A DNA stretch of 64,000 bases from CAYRVX01 sp964427875 (GCA_964427875.1 CAYRVX010000026.1:1-64000), one strand, 5' to 3'. Shown: positions 34,300 through 43,680, counted from the stretch's first letter. The notes: generated from the sequence alone by a model not told the origin. Made by a program: numbers and translations.

Positions 34300-34974
34300 A
34301 TGACGGCCTTGCCAATCACCATCATGCTTCTTGTCATGCTGCCGATCCTCGGCGGCCTCGCGGGCATCGTGCTGTTCGTCGTCGGCCTGGTGAAGAAGAA
34401 GCCTGCCATGTGGGGCAGCGGGATCGGCCTGGCCGTCCTGTCTGCTCTGATCCTCGTGGTCGGGGCGGGGGCCGCGTTCTACCTGGGCCTTCGCACCGCC
34501 GCCAAGCCCATGGGCCGGGCAGCAGCGCAAGCCGCCGCGATGCGGCAGGCAGCCGCGCAAGCCACCGACGAGATGGAGCGGGCAGTCGCCGCAGCCACCG
34601 ACAGCCGCGCGTTCAAGACGTGCACCGGCCTGGAGCTGCCGGAGGGGACACTTGTCTGGGGCAGCACCGAGGTCACGGGCCCGCCTCCCGCTTCACAGAC
34701 GTATTGCTACCTCAGGCTCCAGGTCTCGCCCGCCTTTCGGGCCCTTCTTCGGGAGCACTTCCAGGAGGCGAACTGGGAGGACGTCCGGGAGACACTGACG
34801 AGCGAACCGACCGCATCGGTCGATCTCTGGACACCGGCCGACCTGCGGAGCAAGACGTACTACACCCGCACCTACCGCGCCGGCGGCGCCCCGTATCGCA
34901 CGGTCACCACCATCATCCACGACCCCAACGTCGGCGTCGCCTACTTCATCGGCGCCCCGGAGCGGGGCGAGTAG
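34300..34974 (+). CDS. Membrane protein of unknown function
   Basis: 224 residues. Two TM helices (about 6-28 and 38-64) are followed by an Ala/Gln-rich linker and an extracytoplasmic domain of about 130 residues (TCTGLELPEGTLVWGSTEVT onward) that ends PNVGVAYFIGAPERGE. AAGGTG precedes the ATG. The stop TAG is followed at once by a palindromic repeat, a perfect 23-bp hairpin, which would act as its terminator. I do not recognise the family. Confidence 0.6.
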   Translation: MTALPITIMLLVMLPILGGLAGIVLFVVGLVKKKPAMWGSGIGLAVLSALILVVGAGAAFYLGLRTAAKPMGRAAAQAAAMRQAAAQATDEMERAVAAATDSRAFKTCTGLELPEGTLVWGSTEVTGPPPASQTYCYLRLQVSPAFRALLREHFQEANWEDVRETLTSEPTASVDLWTPADLRSKTYYTRTYRAGGAPYRTVTTIIHDPNVGVAYFIGAPERGE

Positions 34975-35061
34975 AAAAGGGGACGGGAGTCTTTTCTGTC
35001 CGCAGAAAAGACTCCCGTCCCCTTTTCCCCCCGGTCAGAAAAGACTCCCGTCCCCTTTTCT
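34975..35061. repeat. Palindromic element, short-loop copy plus extra arm
   Basis: A perfect 23-bp inverted repeat (34975-34997 and 35004-35026) around a 6-nt loop, then a third, inverted arm (about 35038-35061; core 35043-35055). It fills the space between two convergent genes and touches both stop codons (TAG then AAAAGGGG; on the minus strand TGA then GAAAAGGGG). The hairpins, flanked by T runs, would terminate both transcripts. Confidence 0.9.
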
Positions 35062-36350
35062 CAGCCTTTCGGGGCGGCCCAGTGGCCTTTGCGATACTTC
35101 CGCGTCCGGAGGCGATCGGCCTCCTCGTCGCCGGTAATCTGCTCGGTCGCGGCCTCGAACGTCACGGCCCGGCCGAGGCGAGCAACGATGTTCCCCAGGT
35201 GCGCGAGCGTCGCGGCGTAGTGGCCGATCTCGATGTCCGCGTTGGGCTTGCGGCCCGCCTTGATCGCGTCGAGGAAGTCCCGCTGGTGCGGCGAGAAGGG
35301 CAGGGACCACTTCTCCTCCTTGACGAGCTTGTTCCGCTCGCCGAACAGCCGGTACCCGCCTCCCTTGCCGAGGATCATCATCCCCTTCGTGCCGTAGAAG
35401 ACGTCGCCGTTCTCGTGCCCCTCCTGGCGGTACGGCGACCAGATCCGCTGCTCGAAGATGAGCATGCGTTTCCGGCCGCCTTTGGCCTCGGCGGGATACT
35501 CGTACGTGACGTACTGCGTATCGGGGAACTGCTGGTCGTCGTCGAAGTACAGCTTCGAGCCGCATCCGCTGACGCGCGAAGGGTGGCCGGCCACGCCGAG
35601 GCCCCAGCGGGCGATGTCGATGTCGTGCACGCCGTCGTTGCCGATGTCGCCCGTGCCGAAGTCGTACCACCAGTGCCACGTGTAGTGGAAGCGGTTGGGC
35701 TGGAAGGGCACCTCCGGCGCCGCCCCGAGCCACAGGTCGTAATCGAGGTACGCCGGCGGCCTCGACGGCTTGGCATGCCCGATGTTCCCGCGGCGCTGGC
35801 TGTTGGTCGCCTTGGCGACCAGGACCTCGCCGATCGCCCCGTCGCGGAGCATGGCGATCGCCTTGCGGACGTGCTCGCCGGAGCGGCTCTGCGTGCCGAC
35901 CTGCACGACCCGCTTGTGCCGCCGGGCCGCCTCGACCATCAGCCGGCCCTCCCGGATGTTGTGCGAGCAGGGCTTCTCCACGTAGACGTGCTTGCCGGCC
36001 TGGCACGCCAGGATCGCCGCCGGGCCGTGCCAGTGGTCCGGCGTCGCGATCGCCACCGCGTCCACCGACTTGTCGTCGAGGACCTTGCGCAGGTCGGCCA
36101 CCGCGTGGTCGGCCTTGATCTCCCCGGCCGCCTTGCCGCGCCGGTTGGCGTCCGGGTCGCAGACGTAGGCGACCTCCGCGTCCGGCTGGGCGGCGAAGGA
36201 CCGCCCCAGCCGCCGCCCCTGCCCGCCGCAGCCGATCACGCCCACGACGAACCGCTCATTGGCGCCCAGCACACTCGACGTTCGCCCGGCCAGCGCCACA
36301 CCCGCCGCCGCGCCCGTTGCCTTCAGAAAACCGCGCCGCGTCCGTTTCAT
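35061..36350 (-). CDS. Gfo/Idh/MocA-family oxidoreductase, Tat-exported (second copy)
   Basis: 429 residues. A Tat signal (MKRTRRGFLKATGAAAGVAL), a Rossmann domain (VVGVIGCGGQGRRLG), and the motifs VAIATPDHWHGPAAI and VYVEKPCSHN are all present, as in the paralogue at 11.9-13.3 kb. The substrate-domain segment is GTGDIGNDGVHDIDIARWGL. It probably oxidises a sugar or polyol with NAD(P) in the periplasm; the natural substrate is unknown. GGAGAG precedes the ATG. A palindromic repeat arm begins directly after its TGA. Confidence 0.9.
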   Translation of the reverse strand: MKRTRRGFLKATGAAAGVALAGRTSSVLGANERFVVGVIGCGGQGRRLGRSFAAQPDAEVAYVCDPDANRRGKAAGEIKADHAVADLRKVLDDKSVDAVAIATPDHWHGPAAILACQAGKHVYVEKPCSHNIREGRLMVEAARRHKRVVQVGTQSRSGEHVRKAIAMLRDGAIGEVLVAKATNSQRRGNIGHAKPSRPPAYLDYDLWLGAAPEVPFQPNRFHYTWHWWYDFGTGDIGNDGVHDIDIARWGLGVAGHPSRVSGCGSKLYFDDDQQFPDTQYVTYEYPAEAKGGRKRMLIFEQRIWSPYRQEGHENGDVFYGTKGMMILGKGGGYRLFGERNKLVKEEKWSLPFSPHQRDFLDAIKAGRKPNADIEIGHYAATLAHLGNIVARLGRAVTFEAATEQITGDEEADRLRTRKYRKGHWAAPKG

Positions 36351-36484
36351 GAGAAGCTCTCCAGATGAGAATGCGGTCGGCGACTGCCTTCCACGACATA
36401 CGACCAGATTAGATGCGATCCATGCCTGTTTCAATGGGGCACCGCGCATTGACGCCCGGCCGGTCGTGTGCTCCAATCCCGCTC

Positions 36485-37129
36485 ATGAACGAGACAGCCG
36501 ACAGACCGGACGGGCCGCTGCGATTGGGCGTGCTGCTCAGCGGCGGCGGGCGGACGCTGCTGAACATCCTCGAGGAGATCGAGGCCGGGCGGCTCGACGC
36601 CGAGGTCGCCGTGGTGATCGCCTCGCGCGACTGCAAGGGCGTGGAGCGATCCAGGGCGGCCGGGCTCGACGTGCACGTCGTGCCGTACAAGCAGATGCCG
36701 GACACCGAGACGTACACGGCGAGGTTGTGCGAGCTGCTCGACGCCGCCGAGGTGGACCTCGTCTGCCAGGCGGGCTTCCTCTCGCTGTGGCGGGTCCCCC
36801 GGCGCTACGAGGGGCGCGTGATGAACATCCACCCGGCCCTGCTGCCGAGCTTCGGCGGGCATGGCATGTACGGCCACCACGTGCACGAGGCGGTGCTCAA
36901 GCGCGGGTGCAAGGTCTCCGGCTGCACGGTGCACTTCGCGACGAACGAATACGACGTCGGGCCGATCATCGTTCAAAGGTGCGTCCCCGTCCTGGAGGGC
37001 GACACGGCGGACGAGCTGGCCGCCCGCGTCTTCGAGCAGGAGTGCAAGGCCTACCCCGAGGCGATCCGCCTGTTCGGCCAGCGGCGGCTGCGGATCGAGG
37101 GCAACACCGTGCGGATCCGCCGGGCGTAA
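36485..37129 (+). CDS. purN: Phosphoribosylglycinamide formyltransferase
   Basis: 214 residues, family length. It has the N-terminal GVLLSGGGRTLLNILEEI, the catalytic segment VMNIHPALLPSFGG (Asn and His) and GCTVHFATNEYDVGPII, where the Asp completes the site. PurN transfers a formyl group from 10-formyl-THF to GAR, the third step of purine synthesis. It starts at the ATG of MNETADRPDGPLRLG; the longer open frame upstream is not coding in character. It stands alone; other pur genes are not nearby. Confidence 0.93.
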   Translation: MNETADRPDGPLRLGVLLSGGGRTLLNILEEIEAGRLDAEVAVVIASRDCKGVERSRAAGLDVHVVPYKQMPDTETYTARLCELLDAAEVDLVCQAGFLSLWRVPRRYEGRVMNIHPALLPSFGGHGMYGHHVHEAVLKRGCKVSGCTVHFATNEYDVGPIIVQRCVPVLEGDTADELAARVFEQECKAYPEAIRLFGQRRLRIEGNTVRIRRA

Positions 37130-37134
37130 TGGGT

Positions 37135-37163
37135 TTGCACGCGCCCCGGCCTGACCGTAGAAT
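37135..37163 (+). promoter_or_regulatory. Possible sigma-70 promoter for the DRE-TIM synthase
   Basis: TTGCAC, an exact 17-bp spacer and TAGAAT directly after purN, about 145 bases before the next gene's start. Confidence 0.4.
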
Positions 37164-37307
37164 ATTGGGGCTGGTACACTGTCAGCATAGATTCTGTAGG
37201 TGTTCCTGCGGACGAAGGCATGGCCACCTCTTCGGGCTGCGCCCTCAGATGAGGCCATGGCACCGGACCTGGAAGATCGGTGCTGACCACGAACGATAGG
37301 GATTTGC

Positions 37308-38627
37308 ATGGACGAGCGGGCCGGACGATTCGATCTCCAGGACGTTCCCGAGCCGAACCTCTTCCGCAGGATGTTCAGCTACCACGAGCTGCCGCGGGTC
37401 CAGTTCGACGGGCAGTCCGTGCCGCTGGCCCCGGCGGAGGAGATCTGGATCACCGACACGACGTTCCGCGACGGCCAGCAGGCCCGCCCCCCCTACTCGG
37501 TGCAGGAGATCGTGGACCTCTACACGCTGGAGCACAGGCTCGACGGCGGCGCGGGCCTGATCCGCCAGAGCGAGTTCTTCCTCTACTCCGATAAGGACCG
37601 CGAGGCCGTGGAAGCCTGCCGAGAGCTGGGCTTCGACTTCCCGCAGGTCGCCGGCTGGATCCGCGCGGTCAAGGCCGACTTCAAGCTCGCCAAGGAGATG
37701 CGCCTGCCGGAGACGGGCATCCTGGCCAGTTGCAGCGACTACCACATCTTCCTGAAGCTCCAGAAGACGCGGAAGCAGGCGATGGAGCAGTACCTCGACG
37801 TGGTGCATGCGGCCCTGGAGGCCGGCATCCGGCCGAGGTGCCACTTCGAGGACATCACCCGCGCGGATTTCCACGGCTTCGTCGTGCCCTTCGCCATCGA
37901 GCTGATGAAGCTCCGCGAGCAGTACGGCATCGACGTGAAGATCCGCCTGTGCGACACGATGGGCTACGCCGTCCCCTGGGCGCAGGCCGTCCTGCCGCGA
38001 TCCGTGCCCAAGATCGTCCACGGCATGATCCACGACGCCGGCGTCCCGGGCGAGCTGCTGGAGTGGCACGGGCACAACGACTTCCACAAGGTGCTCGTCA
38101 ACCCGGTCACGGCGTGGCTGTACGGCTGTGCATCCTGCAACACGAGCCTGCTGGGCATCGGCGAGCGGACGGGCAACACGCCGCTGGAGGCCATGGTCGT
38201 CGAGGCCGCCCAGCTCCGCGGGCACAACGAAAAGGTCAACTACGCCGTCATCACCGAGATCGCCGAGTACTACCGCGACAGGCTCGGATACGACATCCCG
38301 CACAACTTCCCGCTGGTCGGTCGGGACTTCAACACGACCCGGGCCGGCATCCACGCCGACGGGCTGACCAAGAGCGAGGAGATCTACAACTGCTTCGACA
38401 CGGAGCGGATCCTCAACCGCCCCGCCGTGGTGGCGATCACGGACAAGTCCGGGGCGGCCGGCATCAAACACTGGATCGACCGGGTTTACGGAACGAACCT
38501 GACCAAGGACGACCCGCGCCTGGTGGCGATCCGCGAGAAAGTGGACGCCGAATACGAGGCCGGGCGAACCACCGCCATCAGCGACGAGGAAATGCACAAC
38601 TGGTACAAGGAGGCGTTCGGCCAATAA
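37308..38627 (+). CDS. DRE-TIM metallolyase: Re-citrate/isopropylmalate synthase type
   Basis: 439 residues. The TIM barrel starts EIWITDTTFRDGQQARPP, with the Arg-Asp of the DRE motif (R-D-G-Q) and metal ligands including HGHND (WHGHNDFHKV). Segments such as LIRQSEFFLYSDKDREAV, RCHFEDITRAD and RLCDTMGYAVPWAQ, as I recall them, closely match the Re-citrate synthase of anaerobes such as Clostridium kluyveri, a subgroup often annotated as isopropylmalate or homocitrate synthase. It lacks the C-terminal LeuA regulatory domain. The reaction is a Claisen condensation of acetyl-CoA with a 2-oxo acid; oxaloacetate is the likely partner if the subgroup call holds. No leu or TCA genes are adjacent. 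Confidence 0.75.
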   Translation: MDERAGRFDLQDVPEPNLFRRMFSYHELPRVQFDGQSVPLAPAEEIWITDTTFRDGQQARPPYSVQEIVDLYTLEHRLDGGAGLIRQSEFFLYSDKDREAVEACRELGFDFPQVAGWIRAVKADFKLAKEMRLPETGILASCSDYHIFLKLQKTRKQAMEQYLDVVHAALEAGIRPRCHFEDITRADFHGFVVPFAIELMKLREQYGIDVKIRLCDTMGYAVPWAQAVLPRSVPKIVHGMIHDAGVPGELLEWHGHNDFHKVLVNPVTAWLYGCASCNTSLLGIGERTGNTPLEAMVVEAAQLRGHNEKVNYAVITEIAEYYRDRLGYDIPHNFPLVGRDFNTTRAGIHADGLTKSEEIYNCFDTERILNRPAVVAITDKSGAAGIKHWIDRVYGTNLTKDDPRLVAIREKVDAEYEAGRTTAISDEEMHNWYKEAFGQ

Positions 38628-38668
38628 CCCCCGCATGTCCAACACAGACGCCGCGTCCCTTGCGCGAG

Positions 38669-38710
38669 AACGCCCGGTCTTGAGGCCCCCAACGCCCGGT
38701 CTTGAGGCCC
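38669..38710. repeat. Two tandem 20-bp direct repeats
   Basis: AACGCCCGGTCTTGAGGCCC occurs twice, 2 bases apart (period 22), in the gap between the convergent synthase and aminotransferase genes. The rest of 38628-38765 shows no gene. Confidence 0.7.
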
Positions 38711-38765
38711 GTGCCGAAGCACGGACCGAAAGGCCGGGAAGCGTCGGCGAACCCAAGACCCCCCA

Positions 38766-40106
38766 TCACCCCCCAACGTCCCTGGCGTACCCAACCGCTT
38801 CCTTCATGATCCTGATCGCTCTTTCGATGTCGTCCAGCTCCTCGTACGCGTAGGACAGGCGAAGCTGCCTGCGCCCCAGAGCGACCAGGTCCCCGGCCGG
38901 GTGAACGCAGTACTCCCCGGGGATGTAGATCACGCGCGGGTTCGGGTTGTCGGCCGGGCCGTCTACGGCGGCGTCACCGGTCGTGCGCGACAGGTAGCGG
39001 AAGAACGCCGAGCCCTCGTGCGTCTCGACGTCGCGGAAGGTCAGGTAGTAGTAAAAGCCCGCGCTGCCGCCGGTGCGGTCGGCGATCTGGTCGCCGAGAT
39101 GCTCGTCGAGCCAGGCCCCCACGGCCAGGGCCTTCCGGCGGTAGCCCGCGTTGACCGAGGCGATCTGCTCGGCGATGTGGTGGTCCAGCATGTACGCCGC
39201 GATCACCTGGTTGATCGGCGGGGCGCTGAAGCCGATGTCGCTGACCCGCTGGACGAGGGTCCGCAGCAGCGCCGAGTCCGGGCCGATCATGTACCCGATC
39301 CGCAGCCCCGGGGCGAGGATCTTCGAGACGGTGGCGATCTCGTAGACGATGCCCTCCCGGTCGTCGAGCATGGCCGACCGCGGCCGCTCGACTTCGGGAG
39401 AGTGGATCAGCTCCTCGTAGGCCTTGTCGAGGACCAGCGGCACGGCCGCTTGCAGCTCGCGCGACAGCCCGGCGGCGATTCGCAGCAGCTCGGCCCGGCG
39501 GGCGTTGGAGAGGATCGTGCCCGTCGGGTTGTTGATCGTGACGACGTAGAAGAAGCGGACGTCGCGCTTCCGGGAGCCGAGGGCGTCGAGCTTGGCGGCG
39601 AGCACGTCCGTGCGGATGCCGTCGTGGTCCTCCGGCACGGGGAGGATCTCCCAGCCGAGGCGCTCGAGGAAGTTGCAGTAGATGTAGTACATCGGGTCGG
39701 CCGTCACGACGATGCCGCGGCGGAGCACCTGCGCGATCGCCTCCAGCAGGCTGGTGGCCCCGCTGACGCCGATGACGATCTCCCTGCGGTCCAGCACGTC
39801 GGGCGTCAGTTGCCCGATCCCGTTGGCCAGGATGTACCGCCGGATCGCGTCGATGAACTGCCGGCAGCCCTTCGAGGCCCCGTAGTTGAGGGCCTTGTCG
39901 TACTCGTCGGGGCGGGCCAGGACGGCGGCCGTCGCCTCGGCGATCCGCTCGCGGGGGATCGTGTTCTCGTTGACGTAGCCCACGCCGAGGTTGACGTCGA
40001 TCCCGTCGCGGAAGTCCGAGGCGAACTCGGCCATCATCCTCCGCACGGGCGACGGCTCGCGGGACGCCCGCCCGTACGGCGAAAACGGCGGCTCGTTCAG
40101 CTTCAT
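38766..40106 (-). CDS. PLP-dependent aminotransferase, class I/II
   Basis: About 446 residues with fold-type I features: VIGVSGATSLLEAIAQVL (cofactor phosphate region), the Asn and Asp positions in INNPTGTILS and LVLDKAYEEL, and the PLP lysine in TVSKILAPGLRIGYMIG. The C-terminal Arg is in QLRLSYAYEELDD. It most resembles aspartate/aromatic or MocR-like aminotransferases with an N-terminal extension; the substrate is unclear. Starts at 40118 and 40106 are both possible. Transcribed alone, convergent with the DRE-TIM synthase. Confidence 0.85.
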   Translation of the reverse strand: MKLNEPPFSPYGRASREPSPVRRMMAEFASDFRDGIDVNLGVGYVNENTIPRERIAEATAAVLARPDEYDKALNYGASKGCRQFIDAIRRYILANGIGQLTPDVLDRREIVIGVSGATSLLEAIAQVLRRGIVVTADPMYYIYCNFLERLGWEILPVPEDHDGIRTDVLAAKLDALGSRKRDVRFFYVVTINNPTGTILSNARRAELLRIAAGLSRELQAAVPLVLDKAYEELIHSPEVERPRSAMLDDREGIVYEIATVSKILAPGLRIGYMIGPDSALLRTLVQRVSDIGFSAPPINQVIAAYMLDHHIAEQIASVNAGYRRKALAVGAWLDEHLGDQIADRTGGSAGFYYYLTFRDVETHEGSAFFRYLSRTTGDAAVDGPADNPNPRVIYIPGEYCVHPAGDLVALGRRQLRLSYAYEELDDIERAIRIMKEAVGYARDVGG

Positions 40107-40297
40107 CGTCTGTCCCATCACGCAGATCGGTGGTCGGCTGCGGTGACGATATCCCATCCCCCGGCGGCCCTCAAGCGTCTACCGGGTCCACACGCCCGGA
40201 AAGGCGGTGTGCTCCCGGCCCGTTACCCTCTTCTGCTCCGGCTGGTGGCTCGTGGCATACCCGCCTGTATGACAGCCGCGGAATCGACGGCCGGTCG

Positions 40298-41437
40298 TCA
40301 GCCGCCGAAGCCCGTCGCCAGGCGGAGCATGGTCTCGTAGTTCGCCATCGTGCGGGGCGTGATCGTCCGGCCGCACGGGCAGGCCGTGGGCATCAGGACG
40401 AGACCCCTGCCCTCCCCCGCCGTGCCGTCGGCCAGCGACTTCGCGACGACCTCCTCGAATTCCGCGGGCGGGAGGTTCTCGATGTCCCGTATCTCGATGT
40501 TGCCGAAGAGCACGAGCCGCCGGCCGTACTCCCGCCGCACGTCGGTGAGCTCGACGTCGCCCAGCGGCGGCGGCTCGATCGGATCGGTCGCGTCGGCGCC
40601 CATCGCGGCGATGTGCGGCAGTGCGGAGCGTATCCGGCCGTGGCAATGAAGGCGGGCAAAGCCGCCGTGGCGGTGGATGCCCTCGATCATCGGCGCGGTG
40701 TACCGCACGACGTACTCGCCGAACAGCCGCGGGGGCAGGTACGGCTCGGTGGCGTATTCCGCCCCGCAGATCCGCCACAGGTGGCCCGGGAAGGCCGCGG
40801 AGACCTTCTCCGTCCGGGCCCGGATGGGCGCTGCGAGCTTCTCCAGCAGGCGGTGGAAGGGCCCCTGCTCCGTGAGGGCCACGACGGTGAAGTCCTCCAT
40901 GCTGAACAGCTCGGCCGCCTGGCAGATCGGATCGCCCGTGTCCACCATGACGATGCCGCGGTCGGTGACTTCCTCGTCGGCGGCCTCCAGGCCGGCAACG
41001 TCGATGTCGTAGGCGAAGACCTCGTCCGGCAGTTGGAGGTACGCCTCCAGGTCGCCCGCGTCCTTCAGCAGGCGCTCCAGGTGCCACGTGGTGTCCATGT
41101 CCGGGTCCCGCCGCGACAGCGAGGTCATCTCCCTGCCCGCGACGGCCAGCGTGGTCCGCTGAAAGCGTGACCGGCCTTGCGTGTAGGTCTCCGTGCGGAA
41201 GAGCTCATCGCGAGGGTTGTCGGCTGCCGGGGTCAGTGCGGGGTGACGCATGCGGATGATGTCGGTGTGCTGCTCGGCCAGTTCCAGCAGCGGCCGCCAG
41301 GATGGGTCGTTGTAGACGTTGAACTCGTCGGGGTCGCCGGGGTCCACGTCGAACCCGCCGATCTCGTAGAAGTTCACGGCCGGCCGATCCACCGGCTCGC
41401 CACGCAGCGTGGCCATCAATCTCTCGCGACGCGTCAA
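40298..41437 (-). CDS. Uroporphyrinogen decarboxylase-family (UroD-like) protein
   Basis: About 379 residues. It has the URO-D family's start (LTRRERLMATLRGEPVDRPA), a central TIM barrel with GGFARLHCHGRIRSALPHIA and the C-terminal MPTACPCGRTITPRTMANYE. True HemE N-terminal Arg/Asp residues are not evident, so it is more likely one of the planctomycete relatives involved in methyl transfer or demethylation than a haem enzyme. The TTG at 41437 is the preferred start because it overlaps the upstream symporter's TGA (TTGA); an ATG at 41416 is the alternative. The coupling suggests that the symporter brings in its substrate. Confidence 0.75.
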   Translation of the reverse strand: MTRRERLMATLRGEPVDRPAVNFYEIGGFDVDPGDPDEFNVYNDPSWRPLLELAEQHTDIIRMRHPALTPAADNPRDELFRTETYTQGRSRFQRTTLAVAGREMTSLSRRDPDMDTTWHLERLLKDAGDLEAYLQLPDEVFAYDIDVAGLEAADEEVTDRGIVMVDTGDPICQAAELFSMEDFTVVALTEQGPFHRLLEKLAAPIRARTEKVSAAFPGHLWRICGAEYATEPYLPPRLFGEYVVRYTAPMIEGIHRHGGFARLHCHGRIRSALPHIAAMGADATDPIEPPPLGDVELTDVRREYGRRLVLFGNIEIRDIENLPPAEFEEVVAKSLADGTAGEGRGLVLMPTACPCGRTITPRTMANYETMLRLATGFGG

Positions 41438-43239
41438 TGTGCGCTGACCTTTCGCCAGGTCTTGAACAGGAACGCGGCCGAGGCGGCGGCCAGGACCGTC
41501 AGGATCACGGCGGGGACGATGTTGCCGTAGAGGAAGAACCCGGTGGCGAAGAGCGCGCCGTAGACGGCCGCACACGCCACCATCATGCAGAGCAGGCCGA
41601 GCGGGACGGTCCACCTGCCCTCGCCCTCGTCGATCGCCTGGCCGTCAGCCCGGGCCCGCTCGATCACGCCTCGCCAGCCGGGCCCGCCGGGCAGCGACAG
41701 GCGGTAGAACCCCCTCAGCCGGGCCTGGTCCGTCGGGCGGGTCAGGAACGTGACGACCACCCATGCGACCGTCGTGATTCCCACGCCGATGACGAACTCC
41801 CACGACGTGGCCAGGCGATCCACGCCGAGAAGCTGCTTGTGAACGAACTGAAAGTACAGGGCGACCAGGAACGAGACGATCATGGCCGCCAACTCGCTGA
41901 AGGCGTTGATCCGCCACCAGAACCATCGCAGCAGGAACAGCATTCCCGTACCCGCGCCGATCTGAAGCATGATCTTGAACGCCTGGAGGGAGTTCTCGAG
42001 CCACAGGGCCATCGTCCCGGCCAGCACCATCATTGCCACCGTGGAAATGCGCCCCACGAGCACCAGTTCCTTCTCCCCGGCCGCGGGCCTGATGAAGCGC
42101 TTGTAGAAGTCGTTGACCACGTAGGACGAGCCCCAGTTAAGGTGCGTCGAGATCGTGGACATGTACGCGGCGATCAGCGACGCCAGCACGAGCCCCAGCA
42201 GGCCGTGCGGCAGGAAGGTCAACATCGCCGGATAGGCCAGGTCGTGCTTGACGATGTCGGCGGGCATGTGCGGGAAGGCCTTCTGAAGGTCCGACAGCTC
42301 GGGATATACGATCATCGAACAGAGCGCGACGATGATCCACGGCCAGGGACGCAGCGCGTAGTGGGCTGCGTTGAAAAGCAGCGTCGCGCCCACGGCGTGC
42401 TTCTCGTCCTTTGCGGCCAGCATCCGCTGGGCGACGTATCCCCCGCCGCCCGGCTCGGAGCCGGGATACCAGGCCGCCCACCATTGGATCGTCAGTGGAA
42501 TGATGAAGGCGAAAAGCAACAACTCGGTGCTCTGCGTACTGCCCAGGTCGAAGCTCGGGATCAGCGAGAGTCGCTCCTGCGGGAGCTTTTCGAGCATGCC
42601 GCCAAGTCCGCCGACGGCCGGATGGCCCAGCGCCACCACCGCCGCCGCCACCGCTCCGGCCATCGCGAGGAAGAACAGCAGGAAGTCGGTCAGCAGCACG
42701 CCGCGAAAGCCGCCCAGGGCGCTGAAAACGGCCGTCACGAGCGCCGCGACGAGGATCGTCTGCATCGGCGTGAACTTCAGCATGACCGCGCCGATCTTGA
42801 TCGCCGCCAGCGACACCGCCGCCATGATCACGACGTTGAAGAACACGCCCAGGTACAGCGCCCGAAAGCCGCGGAGAAACGCCGCGGGCCTGCCGCTGTA
42901 GCGGAGCTCGTAGAACTCCACGTCCGTCATCACGCCCGTCCGCCGCCAGAGCTTCGCGTAGACGAACACCGTCATCATGCCCGTCAGCAGGAACGCCCAC
43001 CAGTACCAGTTGCCCGCCACGCCGTTCTGGCGGACCAGGTCGGTCACGAGGTTCGGAGTGTCGGTCGAGAACGTCGTGGCCACCATGCTCATGCCCAGCA
43101 GCCACCACGGCATGTGCCGGCCGGAAAGGAAAAACTCCGCCGAGCTCCTCCCCGCCCGCCGGGCCACCACCACGCCCACCAGCAGGGCGATCGCGAAGAA
43201 CGCCACGATCAGCCCCCAGTCGATCGGCTCCAAGACCAT
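41434..43239 (-). CDS. Sodium:solute symporter (SSS family)
   Basis: 601 residues with about 13-14 TM helices. The N-terminal helices contain the Na-site region (WWLLGMSMVATTFSTDTPNL), followed by the family's core (LGGFRGVLLTDFLLFFLAMA) and the helix-8 region (LASLIAAYMSTISTHLNWGS). SSS proteins import sugars, amino acids or organic acids with sodium. The planctomycete subgroup often sits next to sugar- or methyl-metabolism genes. It is coupled to the UroD-like gene by a 4-base overlap. A weak GGAGATG precedes the start. Confidence 0.9.
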   Translation of the reverse strand: MVLEPIDWGLIVAFFAIALLVGVVVARRAGRSSAEFFLSGRHMPWWLLGMSMVATTFSTDTPNLVTDLVRQNGVAGNWYWWAFLLTGMMTVFVYAKLWRRTGVMTDVEFYELRYSGRPAAFLRGFRALYLGVFFNVVIMAAVSLAAIKIGAVMLKFTPMQTILVAALVTAVFSALGGFRGVLLTDFLLFFLAMAGAVAAAVVALGHPAVGGLGGMLEKLPQERLSLIPSFDLGSTQSTELLLFAFIIPLTIQWWAAWYPGSEPGGGGYVAQRMLAAKDEKHAVGATLLFNAAHYALRPWPWIIVALCSMIVYPELSDLQKAFPHMPADIVKHDLAYPAMLTFLPHGLLGLVLASLIAAYMSTISTHLNWGSSYVVNDFYKRFIRPAAGEKELVLVGRISTVAMMVLAGTMALWLENSLQAFKIMLQIGAGTGMLFLLRWFWWRINAFSELAAMIVSFLVALYFQFVHKQLLGVDRLATSWEFVIGVGITTVAWVVVTFLTRPTDQARLRGFYRLSLPGGPGWRGVIERARADGQAIDEGEGRWTVPLGLLCMMVACAAVYGALFATGFFLYGNIVPAVILTVLAAASAAFLFKTWRKVSAH

Positions 43240-43356
43240 CCGGCATCTCCCGCACCCAGGCCGCGGCTACGGCCGCCGCGAAGTGGAAGCACTGCCGAGG
43301 CTTTGTACCCCATCCGCCGCGCCGTGTCATGCCCCGTTTCTCGACCAGGCCCGCCG

Positions 43357-43680
43357 TCAGCCACATCCGCTCTGCGAATCCCCCGGTTGCTTTCGGGCCT
43401 TACGTTCGGCCTGCTTCCGCTTCTTGTCCGCCGCGATCTGCTCGATGGACCGGACCCTGTCCGGGCGCTCCTTGCCGAAACACTTGAGATACAGGCGCGC
43501 GATGAAGACGGGAAGCGGGACCTTCCAGGGCTCCTGCTTGTGGCCGGTGAGCCTGTGCAGCTTCCGTGGGTTCATGCCAAGCTCCCGGGCCATCTGGATG
43601 TGCGCGTGCGACAGATGAAGCCGCTTCCGGGCGTCGATCCAATCCTGGTACTTGGGAGAAAGTTTCTTGCGCTTGGCCAC
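43357..43680 (-). CDS. Small basic conserved protein
   Basis: 107 residues from a GTG start 2 bases after the upstream propeller gene's TGA, so it is translationally linked to it. The sequence is Lys/Arg-rich, with the conserved-looking block SPKYQDWIDARKRLHLSHAH, QMARELGMNPRKLHRLTGHK and LPVFIARLYLKCFGK, then a charged tail. The RELGMNPRKL segment may be a short helix-turn-helix-like fold. Proteins of this pattern occur widely in bacteria as uncharacterised single genes. No function is assigned; nucleic-acid binding is a guess from charge. Confidence 0.75.
   Translation of the reverse strand: MAKRKKLSPKYQDWIDARKRLHLSHAHIQMARELGMNPRKLHRLTGHKQEPWKVPLPVFIARLYLKCFGKERPDRVRSIEQIAADKKRKQAERKARKQPGDSQSGCG

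Noticed and set aside
40298..41437. hemE
   Set aside because: It is a URO-D family member, but the HemE N-terminal active-site residues are not evident and it is coupled to a symporter, not haem genes.
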